64,000 bases of DNA from JAAYCI01 sp964370195 (GCA_964370195.1 CAYJIH010000001.1:112410-176409); one strand, 5' to 3'; counted from the stretch's first letter, positions 7,971 through 15,685 are shown. A program made the numbers and translations. Notes: generated by a model not told the origin, from the letters alone.

Positions 7971-8022
7971 AAAAGCCGATACAGTAGCATATCATGCATT
8001 GCTACTGTATCGGCTTTTCGTT
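7971..8022. terminator. Bidirectional terminator between the XRE gene and the aldehyde dehydrogenase operon
   Basis: AAAAGCCGATACAGTAGCA (7971-7989) is perfectly complementary to 8000-8018, a 19-bp stem with a ten-base loop. A T-run follows on both strands, so it can end the XRE transcript and the convergent ubiD-aldh operon. Confidence 0.88.
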
Positions 8023-8086
8023 TTTCTGGCATTTGGCGTTATTTTGCCATGCCAGTGTTTTATGTTGTTTTAGATAGGGATTTTAA

Positions 8087-9553
8087 TTAACCTTTAGGCA
8101 CGAAATCCATGCAGATGTGTTTTACCTCTGTGTATTTCATGATGCCCTCAATGCCGCCTGCACGGTCGATGCCACTCTCTTTAAAGCCACCGGTTTCGCA
8201 TTCTGGGAACAAGCGGTTGTAGCAGTTGATCCAGCAAGAGCCGGCACGAATTTTGCGGGACATACGCATGGCTCTGTCGATGTCTTGTGTCCACACGCTG
8301 GAAGCAAGGCCGAACAAAGTGCCGTTTGCAATGGCAACAGCCTCTTCCTCGGTTTCAAATGTTTGCACAACAAGCACAGGGCCAAAAATTTCTTCTTGCA
8401 CAATAGAACTATCCATTGGTGCGTTCATGAAAATGGTGGGGGCAATATAGAAGCCTTTGTCTAGGCCGTTTTCTGTAACACGATAGCCACCGGTAACAAG
8501 CTCTGCGCATTTTTTTCCGTCTTCAATAAAGCCAAGCACTTTGTTCATTTGGCCTTCTGTGGTGATGGCACCCATCATGGTGCCGTCGTCTAGGCAGAAG
8601 CCAACTTTAATTTTTTCCACTTCTGCTTTTAAGCGTGCTACAAACTCATCTGCAATCGATTTTTCAATTACAAGACGAGAGCCCACGGTGCACAATTGGC
8701 CAGCATTTGTAAAGATGGCTTTGATGGCGTATGGTAAGGCTTTGTCGAGGTCGGCATCGGCAAAAATAACGTTTGGAGATTTACCGCCAAGCTCTAGGGA
8801 TAGTTTTTTCATGGTGGGGGCCGCTTTTACCATGATGTCTTTGCCGGTGTCTACGCCGCCGGTGAAGCTAATCATGTCTACGTCCGGATGTTCTACAATG
8901 GCGTTGCCAATAATGCGGCCAAGGCCGGAAACGGCATTCATTACACCACGGGGGAATAAGGTGTTGTTTTTCAAAAGGTCCACCACAGCCAAGGTGCAAC
9001 CGGTGGTTTGCTCGGCAGCTTTTAGCACAATGGTGTTGCCGGCAGCAAGAGCAGGGGCCATATCACGCATCAGCAAGGTGATGGGATAGTTCCACGGAGT
9101 GATAACACCGATGACGCCGGCAGGGTCGCGCGCAAGTACAGACAAGGTGTTTTTGTCTACCGTGGTGCTGCTGCCATATAAGGTGCGAGCGGCAGCGGCA
9201 TAGAACTCAAGATAGCCAATTGCGCCATTGATTTCGAAGCGTGCTTCTGCAATGGGTTTGCCTGTTTCTAAAGATAGGCAAGTGGCAAGCTCTTCTAGGT
9301 TTTCGCGCATATCGCGTGCCCATGCGAACATGGCTTGGGTGCGAAGGCGTGGGTTATAGGCCCAGTCCTCCTCATAAAAAGCGCGTTTGGCGCTGGCTAC
9401 AGCAGCATTTACATCATCTAAGTTTGAGGTGGGGATGATGGACACCACTTCTCCGTTGCCGGGGCAGATAAGCTCTTTCGTTTCACCTGTGGAGCTGTCT
9501 TGCCATTTTCCATCGATTAAATTTTGATAGGTTTTTACTTCCATTTTTGACAT
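8087..9553 (-). CDS. NAD(P)-dependent aldehyde dehydrogenase
   Basis: The 488-residue protein is a canonical ALDH-superfamily enzyme that oxidises an aldehyde to its acid. It has the oxyanion motif TPWNYP, the cofactor loop SFTGGVDTGKDI, the general base Glu in LELGGKSPN, the catalytic Cys in FTNAGQLC and the C-terminal EEIFGPVLVV. All catalytic residues are present. It is last in the minus-strand operon after ubiD, ubiX and adh, 99 bases downstream of adh, which suggests the product acid could feed the decarboxylase. The frame extends to ATG 9604 without a ribosome-binding site; ATG 9553 has GGAGAAAGG with slightly long spacing and was preferred. Substrate specificity is unknown. Confidence 0.9.
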   Translation of the reverse strand: MSKMEVKTYQNLIDGKWQDSSTGETKELICPGNGEVVSIIPTSNLDDVNAAVASAKRAFYEEDWAYNPRLRTQAMFAWARDMRENLEELATCLSLETGKPIAEARFEINGAIGYLEFYAAAARTLYGSSTTVDKNTLSVLARDPAGVIGVITPWNYPITLLMRDMAPALAAGNTIVLKAAEQTTGCTLAVVDLLKNNTLFPRGVMNAVSGLGRIIGNAIVEHPDVDMISFTGGVDTGKDIMVKAAPTMKKLSLELGGKSPNVIFADADLDKALPYAIKAIFTNAGQLCTVGSRLVIEKSIADEFVARLKAEVEKIKVGFCLDDGTMMGAITTEGQMNKVLGFIEDGKKCAELVTGGYRVTENGLDKGFYIAPTIFMNAPMDSSIVQEEIFGPVLVVQTFETEEEAVAIANGTLFGLASSVWTQDIDRAMRMSRKIRAGSCWINCYNRLFPECETGGFKESGIDRAGGIEGIMKYTEVKHICMDFVPKG

Positions 9554-9652
9554 AATAGGCACAGCCTTTCTCCAACGGCTAATTGAATATTTTGTATCTG
9601 CCATGGCCGCTGGGAGATGGCAGAATTATCTTAAGTGGAAATCCACTTTCGA

Positions 9653-10813
9653 TTACAGTAGGTTATAGTCCTCTAAAACGGAGAGGAACACGGCTTTGCA
9701 TTCTGCGTGGCTAGGCACACGAGGGTTGTTTTTTACAAGGAACATTTTGCATGTTTCTTCTGCAACCAAATCGGCATGGTCTGCTGTGATGCCGAATTTA
9801 GATAAATCCGGTTTTGCACCTGTTTTTTCAAACAAGCGACGCACAGCATCCACGGAAAGTTCGGCTTTTTCGTATAAATCTAAGCCTTCGGTGTTGCAAC
9901 CAAGCAGTTCTGCAATTTTGGCAAATTTTTCCGGGCGTGCCATGAGGTTGTATTCCATAATGTACTCAAGCAAAATGGCGTTCGATTCGCCGTGTGCCAA
10001 ATGGAAATGGCCACACATGGGGCCGCTCATGGCATGCACCATGCCAAGGCCGGCTTGGTCCATGGCAACGCCGGCTAAGGTGCTGGCAAGTGCCATATCA
10101 TAACGTGCGTCTAAATCGTTTCCGTTGGCACAAGCTTTCCAAAGCGAACGGCCAATTAAACGGATGGCTTCTTCGGCCCAGGCGTCTGTAAATGGATTTG
10201 CGCCAAGGCCTACATACGCTTCGATGGCATGGGTTAAAGCGTCCATACCGGTGGTGGCGGTGAGGTAAACAGGCAAACCGGCCATCAGTTCCGGGTCGAT
10301 AATGGCATGTTTTGGGAACAACACGTCCGAGTTGATGCCTTTCTTTGCATTGCGGCTTACAATAACAGCTACGCGTGTTACCTCGCTGCCGGTGCCTGCT
10401 GTGGTGGGAATGGCCACAAATGGAAGAGAAGGGTTTTCGAACGGCTTGCCGTTCCATTGGTATTCGTCCAGTGGCAATTTGTTGGTGGCAAGTGCTGCCA
10501 AAATTTTACCAAGGTCGGCAGGGCTGCCGCCGCCCAGTGCCACCACCATGGTTGGTTTGTAGGCATTCAATTCTTCCAAAGCGGCTGCAGCAAGCTCGGC
10601 GCTTGGGTTTGGCGGTACGTTATTGAAAGTGGTGTAATCAACGCCAGCCTCTGTAAGGATGCTGCGCACACGATCGGCAAGGCCGGCAGCTTCAAGGCCT
10701 TGGTCGGTGACGAAAAATACACGCTCTTCTTTTGTTACAAGGTTCTTTAAAGTGGAAAGGGAGCCTTTCCCGAAGTGGATGGAGGTGGGGAGAAAAAAAC
10801 GTTTGTTTAGCAC
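9653..10813 (-). CDS. Iron-containing (group III) alcohol dehydrogenase
   Basis: The 386-residue protein has the family layout: nucleotide loop GGGSPADLGK (95-103), PTTAGTGSEVT (136-146) and the metal-binding C-terminal half. The metal ligands align with E. coli FucO: Asp191 and His195 in MDALTHAIEAY, His260 in GMVHAMSG, and His274 in LAHGESNA. The histidine four residues after the third ligand (FucO His267), usually conserved and close to the substrate, is Gly264 here. The start is GTG at 10813 after GAGGA. Placed before the aldehyde dehydrogenase, it would interconvert an alcohol and the aldehyde that enzyme oxidises. Direction and substrate are not determined by sequence. Confidence 0.9.
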   Translation of the reverse strand: MLNKRFFLPTSIHFGKGSLSTLKNLVTKEERVFFVTDQGLEAAGLADRVRSILTEAGVDYTTFNNVPPNPSAELAAAALEELNAYKPTMVVALGGGSPADLGKILAALATNKLPLDEYQWNGKPFENPSLPFVAIPTTAGTGSEVTRVAVIVSRNAKKGINSDVLFPKHAIIDPELMAGLPVYLTATTGMDALTHAIEAYVGLGANPFTDAWAEEAIRLIGRSLWKACANGNDLDARYDMALASTLAGVAMDQAGLGMVHAMSGPMCGHFHLAHGESNAILLEYIMEYNLMARPEKFAKIAELLGCNTEGLDLYEKAELSVDAVRRLFEKTGAKPDLSKFGITADHADLVAEETCKMFLVKNNPRVPSHAECKAVFLSVLEDYNLL

Positions 10814-10873
10814 GACGATTCCTCGCTTTCTTATGGTGGGGATAAAATTATGTATTTGTATTGGCTGTTTGTA

Positions 10874-11476
10874 TCAACAGCCTTCCCAGGGGCTTGCCAG
10901 CTCTTGCTTTAGGCCCAGTTGGTCTAGCAGGCGCCCTGTGAAATGATTGATGATATCGTCCAGCGTTTGTGGTTTTTGGTAAAACCCGGGCGACGCTGGC
11001 ATAATAACAACACCCATGTGGCTTAATTTTGCCATATTATCAAGGTGAATGGTGTTATAGGGGGCTTCTCTTGCCACCAATATAAGTGGTCTGCGCTCTT
11101 TTAATGTAACATCTGCAGCCCTGTGAAGCAAGTTGGCTGAGGTGCCACAACAGATGTTGCCTACGGTGCCCATGCTACAAGGCACAATAATCATGGCATC
11201 TGCTTTTACAGAACCGCTGGCAATCGGCGCGGCAATATTTTGGCAGTGATAGTAGAACAGTTGTTCTTTAACGTCGAAAAATGCGCGCAAGGTGTTTTGG
11301 GCTTCGTCATCTGTTTGATTGGCGATAGAAAGGCCTGTTTCATGTTCTAAAACAAGTTTTCCGGCCTCGCTAATCGTGAGTAAAACACGGTGCCCCAGTG
11401 CAAACAACTCTTGCATAAGGCGCACAGCATAAACAGAGCCGGAAGCGCCGGTGATGCCAAGAATATACGTGTTCAC
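10874..11476 (-). CDS. ubiX: UbiX-type flavin prenyltransferase
   Basis: The 200-residue protein matches UbiX/Pad1 throughout: GITGASGSVYAVRLMQEL at the N-terminus, IVPCSMGTVGNI near residue 100, ADVTLKERRPLILVAREAPY, IMPASPGFY and the ending RLLDQLGL. UbiX makes prenylated FMN from FMN and dimethylallyl phosphate, the cofactor required by UbiD decarboxylases. It lies directly after a UbiD-family gene (12 bases), so it almost certainly matures that enzyme. The start codon is GTG at 11476 with AGGGAG eight bases upstream. The C-terminal tail ends PWEGC. Confidence 0.95.
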   Translation of the reverse strand: MNTYILGITGASGSVYAVRLMQELFALGHRVLLTISEAGKLVLEHETGLSIANQTDDEAQNTLRAFFDVKEQLFYYHCQNIAAPIASGSVKADAMIIVPCSMGTVGNICCGTSANLLHRAADVTLKERRPLILVAREAPYNTIHLDNMAKLSHMGVVIMPASPGFYQKPQTLDDIINHFTGRLLDQLGLKQELASPWEGC

Positions 11477-11488
11477 AAATCAATCTCC

Positions 11489-12832
11489 CTATTTAAGGTA
11501 CTCGGTTAAATCTACCTCTGGATATGTTACGCGTTCAATGCCTTTGCTTTCTTCACTTAAGGTGGCATCAATGCCCATTTTTGTTTGCACACCACGGTTG
11601 TCCGAGCAGGGGTCAAGCTCGTGGCCTTGTGCGCCGGGAACATAGAAAATATCTTGTGCAGGCACCACGCGGTTTGATAAGGCCCACATGATATCGGAAG
11701 CGTTGTAAATATCCACGTCTTCGTCTACGATGATTACATTTTTTATGTTTACATAGCTCATCATGGCGGCCAAGGCAACGTTTTTGGGCTCGCCCGGGTT
11801 TTTTTTGCGCAACTGGATTACTGCTAAAAATCCACTGCCATACGGTGGGATGTGCACATCAAGTACACCGCTGCTTACATGGGTGCAGAATTTTTTCAAA
11901 AGCGGCTCACGCGGCAATACATTGCCAAGGTTGATGTGTTCGAAGGAGGCGCCGTTGATGGTTTGATAGATGGCGTTGTTGCGGTGTGTGATGGCGGTTA
12001 CCTCGAAAATAGGGCTGGGCCATGGATCGCTGTAGTGGCCGGTAAATTCGCCCAAAGGGCCTTCCTCTTCGCGTTTTGTTGGTAAAATGCGGCCTTCAAT
12101 AACGAATTCGGCCGTGGCAGGCACGTACAAATCGTTTGTAACACACTTTACAACATCAATAGATTTGCCACGAATGGCGCCGGAAACCTCTACCTCGTTG
12201 CCGCCGAAACGCAAGCCGGCTGCAATGTAGTGCACAGGGTCACAGCCGCAAACCACCGAAATGGGCAGGGCTTTTCCTTCGTTTTCTGCCTCGTCATAAA
12301 AATCTTTTAAGTGGCGCCACTCGTTAATCATAATGCCGGTTTTGTTCTTTTCTTTCACATGCATGCGCTGAAATGAAAGGTTTTGCGAGCCACCGTGCAG
12401 GCCACGGCTTACAATGAGACCACCGGTGATGAAAGGCCCGCCGTCTTTTGGCGCATGTTGAGGAATGGGCACTTTGCCAAGGTCGATGTCATCGCCCGTA
12501 AGCACATTTTCTTGGCAGGGGGCGTTTTCAACCACCGTGGGGGGGATGGGCTTTTCCATGCATTCGCCAAGGAAATCATTCATTTCCGGTTTTGGCACGC
12601 CCAGTGCCAGCGAGATGCGATCCATAGAGGACAAAACACCGCCGGCAACTTTGAATTTGCGGTCTTTCACGTCGTTAAATAAAGCGGCGCCCATATTTTT
12701 ACGATCAAGGGTGGCAATTACGCGTCCAATTTCGTACTGCCAATCCACCTGTTTTTCAATTGTTTCCAGTTCGCCGTTCTCTTTTAAAATATCCAAAAAA
12801 CTGCGTAGATCATAAATGTTTGCTTGTTGCAT
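11489..12832 (-). CDS. UbiD-family prenyl-FMN-dependent decarboxylase
   Basis: The 447-residue protein is a full-length UbiD-family (de)carboxylase. The prenyl-FMN site is visible in NLSFQRMHVKEKNKTGI, and the catalytic acid cluster in EEEGPLGEFTGHYSD (Glu, Arg and Glu conserved), with AEFVIEGRI just upstream of it. These enzymes reversibly decarboxylate aromatic or alpha,beta-unsaturated acids. It is first in an operon with ubiX, adh and aldh, so its substrate may be the acid made by the aldehyde dehydrogenase; a role in ubiquinone synthesis is unlikely in an anaerobic Firmicute. It lacks the small third subunit gene seen beside some clostridial hydroxyarylate decarboxylases. The ATG follows AAAGGG. 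Confidence 0.92.
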   Translation of the reverse strand: MQQANIYDLRSFLDILKENGELETIEKQVDWQYEIGRVIATLDRKNMGAALFNDVKDRKFKVAGGVLSSMDRISLALGVPKPEMNDFLGECMEKPIPPTVVENAPCQENVLTGDDIDLGKVPIPQHAPKDGGPFITGGLIVSRGLHGGSQNLSFQRMHVKEKNKTGIMINEWRHLKDFYDEAENEGKALPISVVCGCDPVHYIAAGLRFGGNEVEVSGAIRGKSIDVVKCVTNDLYVPATAEFVIEGRILPTKREEEGPLGEFTGHYSDPWPSPIFEVTAITHRNNAIYQTINGASFEHINLGNVLPREPLLKKFCTHVSSGVLDVHIPPYGSGFLAVIQLRKKNPGEPKNVALAAMMSYVNIKNVIIVDEDVDIYNASDIMWALSNRVVPAQDIFYVPGAQGHELDPCSDNRGVQTKMGIDATLSEESKGIERVTYPEVDLTEYLK

Positions 12833-12931
12833 ATTTACAACCCTTTCTTTTTATGGCAAAGGCATCATGGAAGAGAGGACGCTTTGCATCTTTTATTTTT
12901 GTTGAAAGTGAATTAAGTGATTTCTTACGTT

Positions 12932-12961
12932 AGTATAACAGAGTGGAAGAACATAGGTCAA
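12932..12961 (-). promoter_or_regulatory. Sigma-A promoter of the ubiD-ubiX-adh-aldh operon
   Basis: On the minus strand TTGACC (12961-12956) and TATACT (12937-12932) are 18 bases apart. The -10 lies 100 bases upstream of the ubiD ATG, leaving a leader of about 90 nt. Confidence 0.75.
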
Positions 12962-12962
12962 C

Positions 12963-12999
12963 AAGTTTTTCATAAAAAAATAAATTTCATGAAAAACTT
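12963..12999. repeat. Inverted repeat upstream of the ubiD promoter, operator candidate
   Basis: AAGTTTTTCAT (12963-12973) and ATGAAAAACTT (12989-12999) are a perfect 11-bp inverted repeat with 15 bases between. The right arm contains the palindrome TTTCATGAAA, and TTTCAT recurs 17 bases apart, so two half-turn-spaced sites are also possible. The repeat abuts the -35 of the minus-strand promoter, the usual place for an activator. Confidence 0.6.
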
Positions 13000-13136
13000 T
13001 TTCCTCAAATAAAACATGTGTGTACGTAATAAATTGTTTTATATGGCGAAGTGCACAAAAATAATCGTGAAAATGACGAGAGATATTGAGAAAGAGATGG
13101 ATAGGAAGAATGCAGCCAAAGTTGTACACGAATTAC

Positions 13137-13165
13137 TTGTAAAACAAAAGAAAATACTATATTAT
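13137..13165 (+). promoter_or_regulatory. Promoter of the BadF-like gene
   Basis: TTGTAA (13137-13142), 17-base spacer, TATTAT (13160-13165). The intergenic region 12833-13216 holds this promoter, the divergent ubiD promoter and the inverted repeat; no gene was seen in it. Confidence 0.6.
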
Positions 13166-13216
13166 TAGGTATACTATTGATTTATAAGGACAGCAATAAC
13201 GTGATAAGGGTGGGCC

Positions 13217-14161
13217 ATGGATTACATTTTGGGCGTTGAAAGCGCTGCAGACAACACCAACGTAAACGTTGCTACGCTTCAGGGAGCGGTGATGTTCCGT
13301 TTTACAGTGGGCACCATCAGCTTGATTTTTGCAAACGAGGAAGAAGTGCGCCAAAATTTGGCAGAGGTGTTTTTGACAGCGCAAATGGCGGGGTATCCCG
13401 TTCGAAACTGCCGCCAAGTGTGTTTGGGTGTGGCGGGTTTGCAGCCAACACGTGCGGTGCCACAACTTGAGACAACATTGCGCGGGGTAATGTATCACTG
13501 TGGGTATCGTGGAGATGCTTATCTTGTGTCGGACGAGCAAATTGCCTTGATGGGTGCCGTGGGGCGTGAAGAAGGCATGATTTTGGTGGCGGAGGACGCT
13601 GCTGTTTGCTTTGGGAAAAATCGTTTTCATATGCATCACCGCACCGGAGGTTTTGCCCAGTGGGCGGATGATGATGGTTCGCGTTATGCCATAGGACGCA
13701 GAATTTTGCGTGCGGCAGTGCGTGGCTGCGACGGACGCAGTGCACCAACACGTTTGACGGCACAGTTGTATTTAAAATTTAGCCTTGGTGGTAAAGAGGA
13801 TTTGCTTAACTTTTTGCGCAGAGATACATTGCGAGCGCAAGATATATGTGCTTTGGCAGATTTATTGCCTGAAGCGTGTAGAGCCAAAGATCGTGCGGCG
13901 CTACAAATTGTGGAGGAAAGTACAGACGAACTGCTGGAGTTGGTAAAGCCGGTGGCGAGCCGGCTTCAATTGGAAAAAAATGTGCTGGCTGTGGCCGGGA
14001 AATTGCTTTTGGAAGATGTGATGATGGGTATGTCGTTTAAGAAAAAAATAACGCAGGCATATCCGGATATGCAATGTGTGCCACCAAAACAAGACCGTGT
14101 GATGGGAGCGGTTTTGCTGGCGAAAGAGCGGCTGGCACTGCGCGGGTATCGCACCGTGTAA
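13217..14161 (+). CDS. BadF/BadG/BcrA-type ASKHA ATPase family protein, degenerate active site
   Basis: The 314-residue protein has the fold signature of BadF/NagK-like sugar kinases and ATPases: N-terminal strand MDYILGVES, LGVAGLQPTRAV near residue 70, SDEQIALMGAV near 105 and GGFAQWADDDGSRYAIGRR near 144-162. The key nucleotide loops are altered. The phosphate-1 loop, normally GxDGGGTKT, reads GVESAADNT with Glu8 replacing Asp. The phosphate-2 motif GTGS reads EDAA (126-129). The protein may have lost kinase activity or bind another ligand. It has its own promoter and is followed after 13 bases by the MGMT-domain gene. Its role is unknown; N-acetylglucosamine kinase is the usual annotation for intact members. 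Confidence 0.75.
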   Translation: MDYILGVESAADNTNVNVATLQGAVMFRFTVGTISLIFANEEEVRQNLAEVFLTAQMAGYPVRNCRQVCLGVAGLQPTRAVPQLETTLRGVMYHCGYRGDAYLVSDEQIALMGAVGREEGMILVAEDAAVCFGKNRFHMHHRTGGFAQWADDDGSRYAIGRRILRAAVRGCDGRSAPTRLTAQLYLKFSLGGKEDLLNFLRRDTLRAQDICALADLLPEACRAKDRAALQIVEESTDELLELVKPVASRLQLEKNVLAVAGKLLLEDVMMGMSFKKKITQAYPDMQCVPPKQDRVMGAVLLAKERLALRGYRTV

Positions 14162-14174
14162 AATGAGGTGAGCG

Positions 14175-14510
14175 GTGGACAAAGAGTTTGATGAAAAAAT
14201 ATACCAATTGGCTTCGCTTGTTCCGATAGGGTATGTAACAACGTATGGCCAGCTAGCGGGGCTTGCAGGGCGTCCGGGCTGGGCGCGCAGGGTGGGCAGG
14301 GCCCTAAGTAGAGCAAGTGAACATGCGCCATGCCACCGAGTGGTGAACAGCCAAGGAAGGTTGGTGCCCGGCTGGGGCCGGCAGCGTGAATGGCTTTTAG
14401 AAGAAGGTGTGCACATAAAAGAAAACGGCTGTGTGGATATGAAGCGCCACAGGCTTTCGGCCGAGATGTGGTTGCATGTTTTGCAAAAAGAGGATGAAAA
14501 TATCTTGTAA
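14175..14510 (+). CDS. MGMT/ATL-domain DNA alkyltransferase-like protein with active-site cysteine
   Basis: The 111-residue protein is a stand-alone DNA-binding domain of O6-alkylguanine alkyltransferase: IPxGY-type start VPIGYVTTYGQLA, the DNA-binding ARRVGRALSRA helix and the PCHRVVNSQG active-site motif with Cys53. Its short length and the C-terminal LLEEGVHIKENGCVDMKRHRL pattern resemble the ATL (alkyltransferase-like) branch, which normally carries Trp in place of Cys and flags lesions for excision repair. Here the Cys is present, so direct methyl transfer is possible. The start is GTG at 14175 behind GAGGTGAG. It overlaps no other gene and is probably co-transcribed with the BadF-like gene. 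Confidence 0.85.
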   Translation: MDKEFDEKIYQLASLVPIGYVTTYGQLAGLAGRPGWARRVGRALSRASEHAPCHRVVNSQGRLVPGWGRQREWLLEEGVHIKENGCVDMKRHRLSAEMWLHVLQKEDENIL

Positions 14511-14575
14511 AAATATGCACACATGCACTTTTTGCTTTAAAAGTGGCCCTGTGTGTAAAAAAACGGGTGTTTTAC

Positions 14576-14605
14576 TTGACATAAAGAAACAGCATGTGGT
14601 ATTAT
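14576..14605 (+). promoter_or_regulatory. Promoter of infC-rpmI-rplT
   Basis: Consensus TTGACA (14576-14581), 18-base spacer, TATTAT (14600-14605). Confidence 0.8.
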
Positions 14606-14611
14606 ATTTTG

Positions 14612-14829
14612 AGAATCAAGTAGCAATGGCAATGCCAAGCTCACCTTGTGCGCCTAACGGTGCCGGGTTTATATCGGAAAGGCCAATGGTTAAATTGGCC
14701 GGTTTCCCGGTGGAGTGTGGCTATTTGAGGCTGTGCTCTTATTTTTTTGGGCAAATGAGCATGCAGATTTGCCCAAGGAACATCATACACGCCTATGGGC
14801 GGAAATTCAAAAATAGGGAGGGCTTACCC
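14612..14829 (+). promoter_or_regulatory. Structured leader of infC with attenuator-like hairpin (L20-leader candidate)
   Basis: About 218 nt of leader contain three foldable elements: GGCCAAT/ATTGGCC (14681-14700) nested in CCGGG/CCCGG (14663-14667 with 14706-14710); a GAGTGTGGC/GCTGTGCTC stem (14713-14721 with 14730-14738, four wobble pairs) followed by TTATTTTTTT, which is a terminator shape; and TTGGGCAAAT/ATTTGCCCAA (14747-14756 with 14767-14776) before the ribosome-binding site. Firmicute infC operons are commonly controlled by L20 binding a leader and causing early termination; this layout fits, but I did not match it to a covariance model. Confidence 0.6.
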
Positions 14830-15426
14830 ATCGCAAGCGGCAAAAAAAATGAGATGGACATCAATGGGATGATTCGCGACAAAGAGGTGCGCGTCATCGG
14901 TTCAGACGGAAGCCAGCTTGGCATTATGGCCACAAAAGATGCGCTTCGTTTGGCAGAGGAAGAAGATCTCGATTTGGTGAAAATCGCCCCGCAGGCAAAT
15001 CCGCCTGTGGTAAAAGTGCTAGATTACGGGAAATACCGTTTCGAGCAGCAGAAAAAGGAAAAAGAAGCTCGCAAAAACCAAAAAGTGGTGGAGATTAAAG
15101 AAATTCGCTTATCATTAAAAATTGATGTGGGCGATTTTAACACAAAACTACACCATGCCGAAAAATTTCTTAAAAGCGGTGACAAAGTAAAAGTGTCTAT
15201 CCGTTTTCGGGGACGCGAGATGGCTCACGCAAACCAAGGTCTCACCGTGCATCGCCGCTTTGCAGAGGAACTGTCTGAGATTGCCAGTGTAGAGCGCCCA
15301 CCCAAATTGGAGGGCCGCAGTATGATTATGTTCCTTGCACCATTGCAGCAAAAAGAGGGTGCACCAAAGAGCAAAAAACCAGCCGCAGATAAAAGCGGTG
15401 AGGAAAAGCAGGCAACTGAAGCATAA
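14830..15426 (+). CDS. infC: Translation initiation factor IF-3, probable ATC start
   Basis: The 198-residue product is IF-3: INGMIRDKEVRVIGSDGSQLG at the N-domain start, VKVLDYGKYRFEQQKK, then the C-domain from EIKEIRLSLKID with SIRFRGREMAH and ERPPKLEGRSMIMFLAP. It binds the 30S subunit and checks initiator tRNA and start codon. AGGGAGG (14815-14821) lies eight bases ahead of ATC at 14830, giving an N-terminus of normal length. The next ATG in frame (14854) has no ribosome-binding site and the earlier frame is unconserved leader. Non-AUG starts on infC permit autoregulation by IF-3. A lysine/glutamate-rich tail of about 20 residues ends the protein. Confidence 0.93.
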   Translation: MASGKKNEMDINGMIRDKEVRVIGSDGSQLGIMATKDALRLAEEEDLDLVKIAPQANPPVVKVLDYGKYRFEQQKKEKEARKNQKVVEIKEIRLSLKIDVGDFNTKLHHAEKFLKSGDKVKVSIRFRGREMAHANQGLTVHRRFAEELSEIASVERPPKLEGRSMIMFLAPLQQKEGAPKSKKPAADKSGEEKQATEA

Positions 15427-15487
15427 ATGCCTGCAAGGGGTGTAACACACCTTAAGGTACAAAACAACAAACAGGAGGGTATAAACC

Positions 15488-15685
15488 ATGCCAAAGCTCA
15501 AAAGCCATTCGGGCGCTAAAAAGCGTTTCAAAATGACAAAATCTGGCCGTGTAAAACGCGGCAGTGCGTTCACCAGCCACATTCTGAACAAAAAAACCAG
15601 CAAAGTGAAACGCAACAACCGTCATTCGCAGTATGTAGACAAAAAGGACACAGCTTCTGTAAAAGAGATGTTGCCATATTCCTAA
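15488..15685 (+). CDS. rpmI: 50S ribosomal protein L35
   Basis: The 65-residue basic protein is a complete L35 (MPKLKSHSGAKKRFK, then GSAFTSHILNKKTSKVKR), a late-assembling 50S protein. It lies between infC and rplT, the universal order, behind AGGAGG. The small size and position leave no reasonable alternative. It is transcribed from the infC promoter and shares the leader control. Confidence 0.97.
   Translation: MPKLKSHSGAKKRFKMTKSGRVKRGSAFTSHILNKKTSKVKRNNRHSQYVDKKDTASVKEMLPYS

Noticed and set aside
7876..8073. 65-codon open frame
   Set aside because: It runs through the bidirectional terminator hairpin (7971-8018) and has no ribosome-binding site.
14476..14829. Upstream extension of the infC frame
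   Set aside because: It includes the promoter and attenuator leader and has no similarity to IF-3; the ribosome-binding site at 14815 marks the start.
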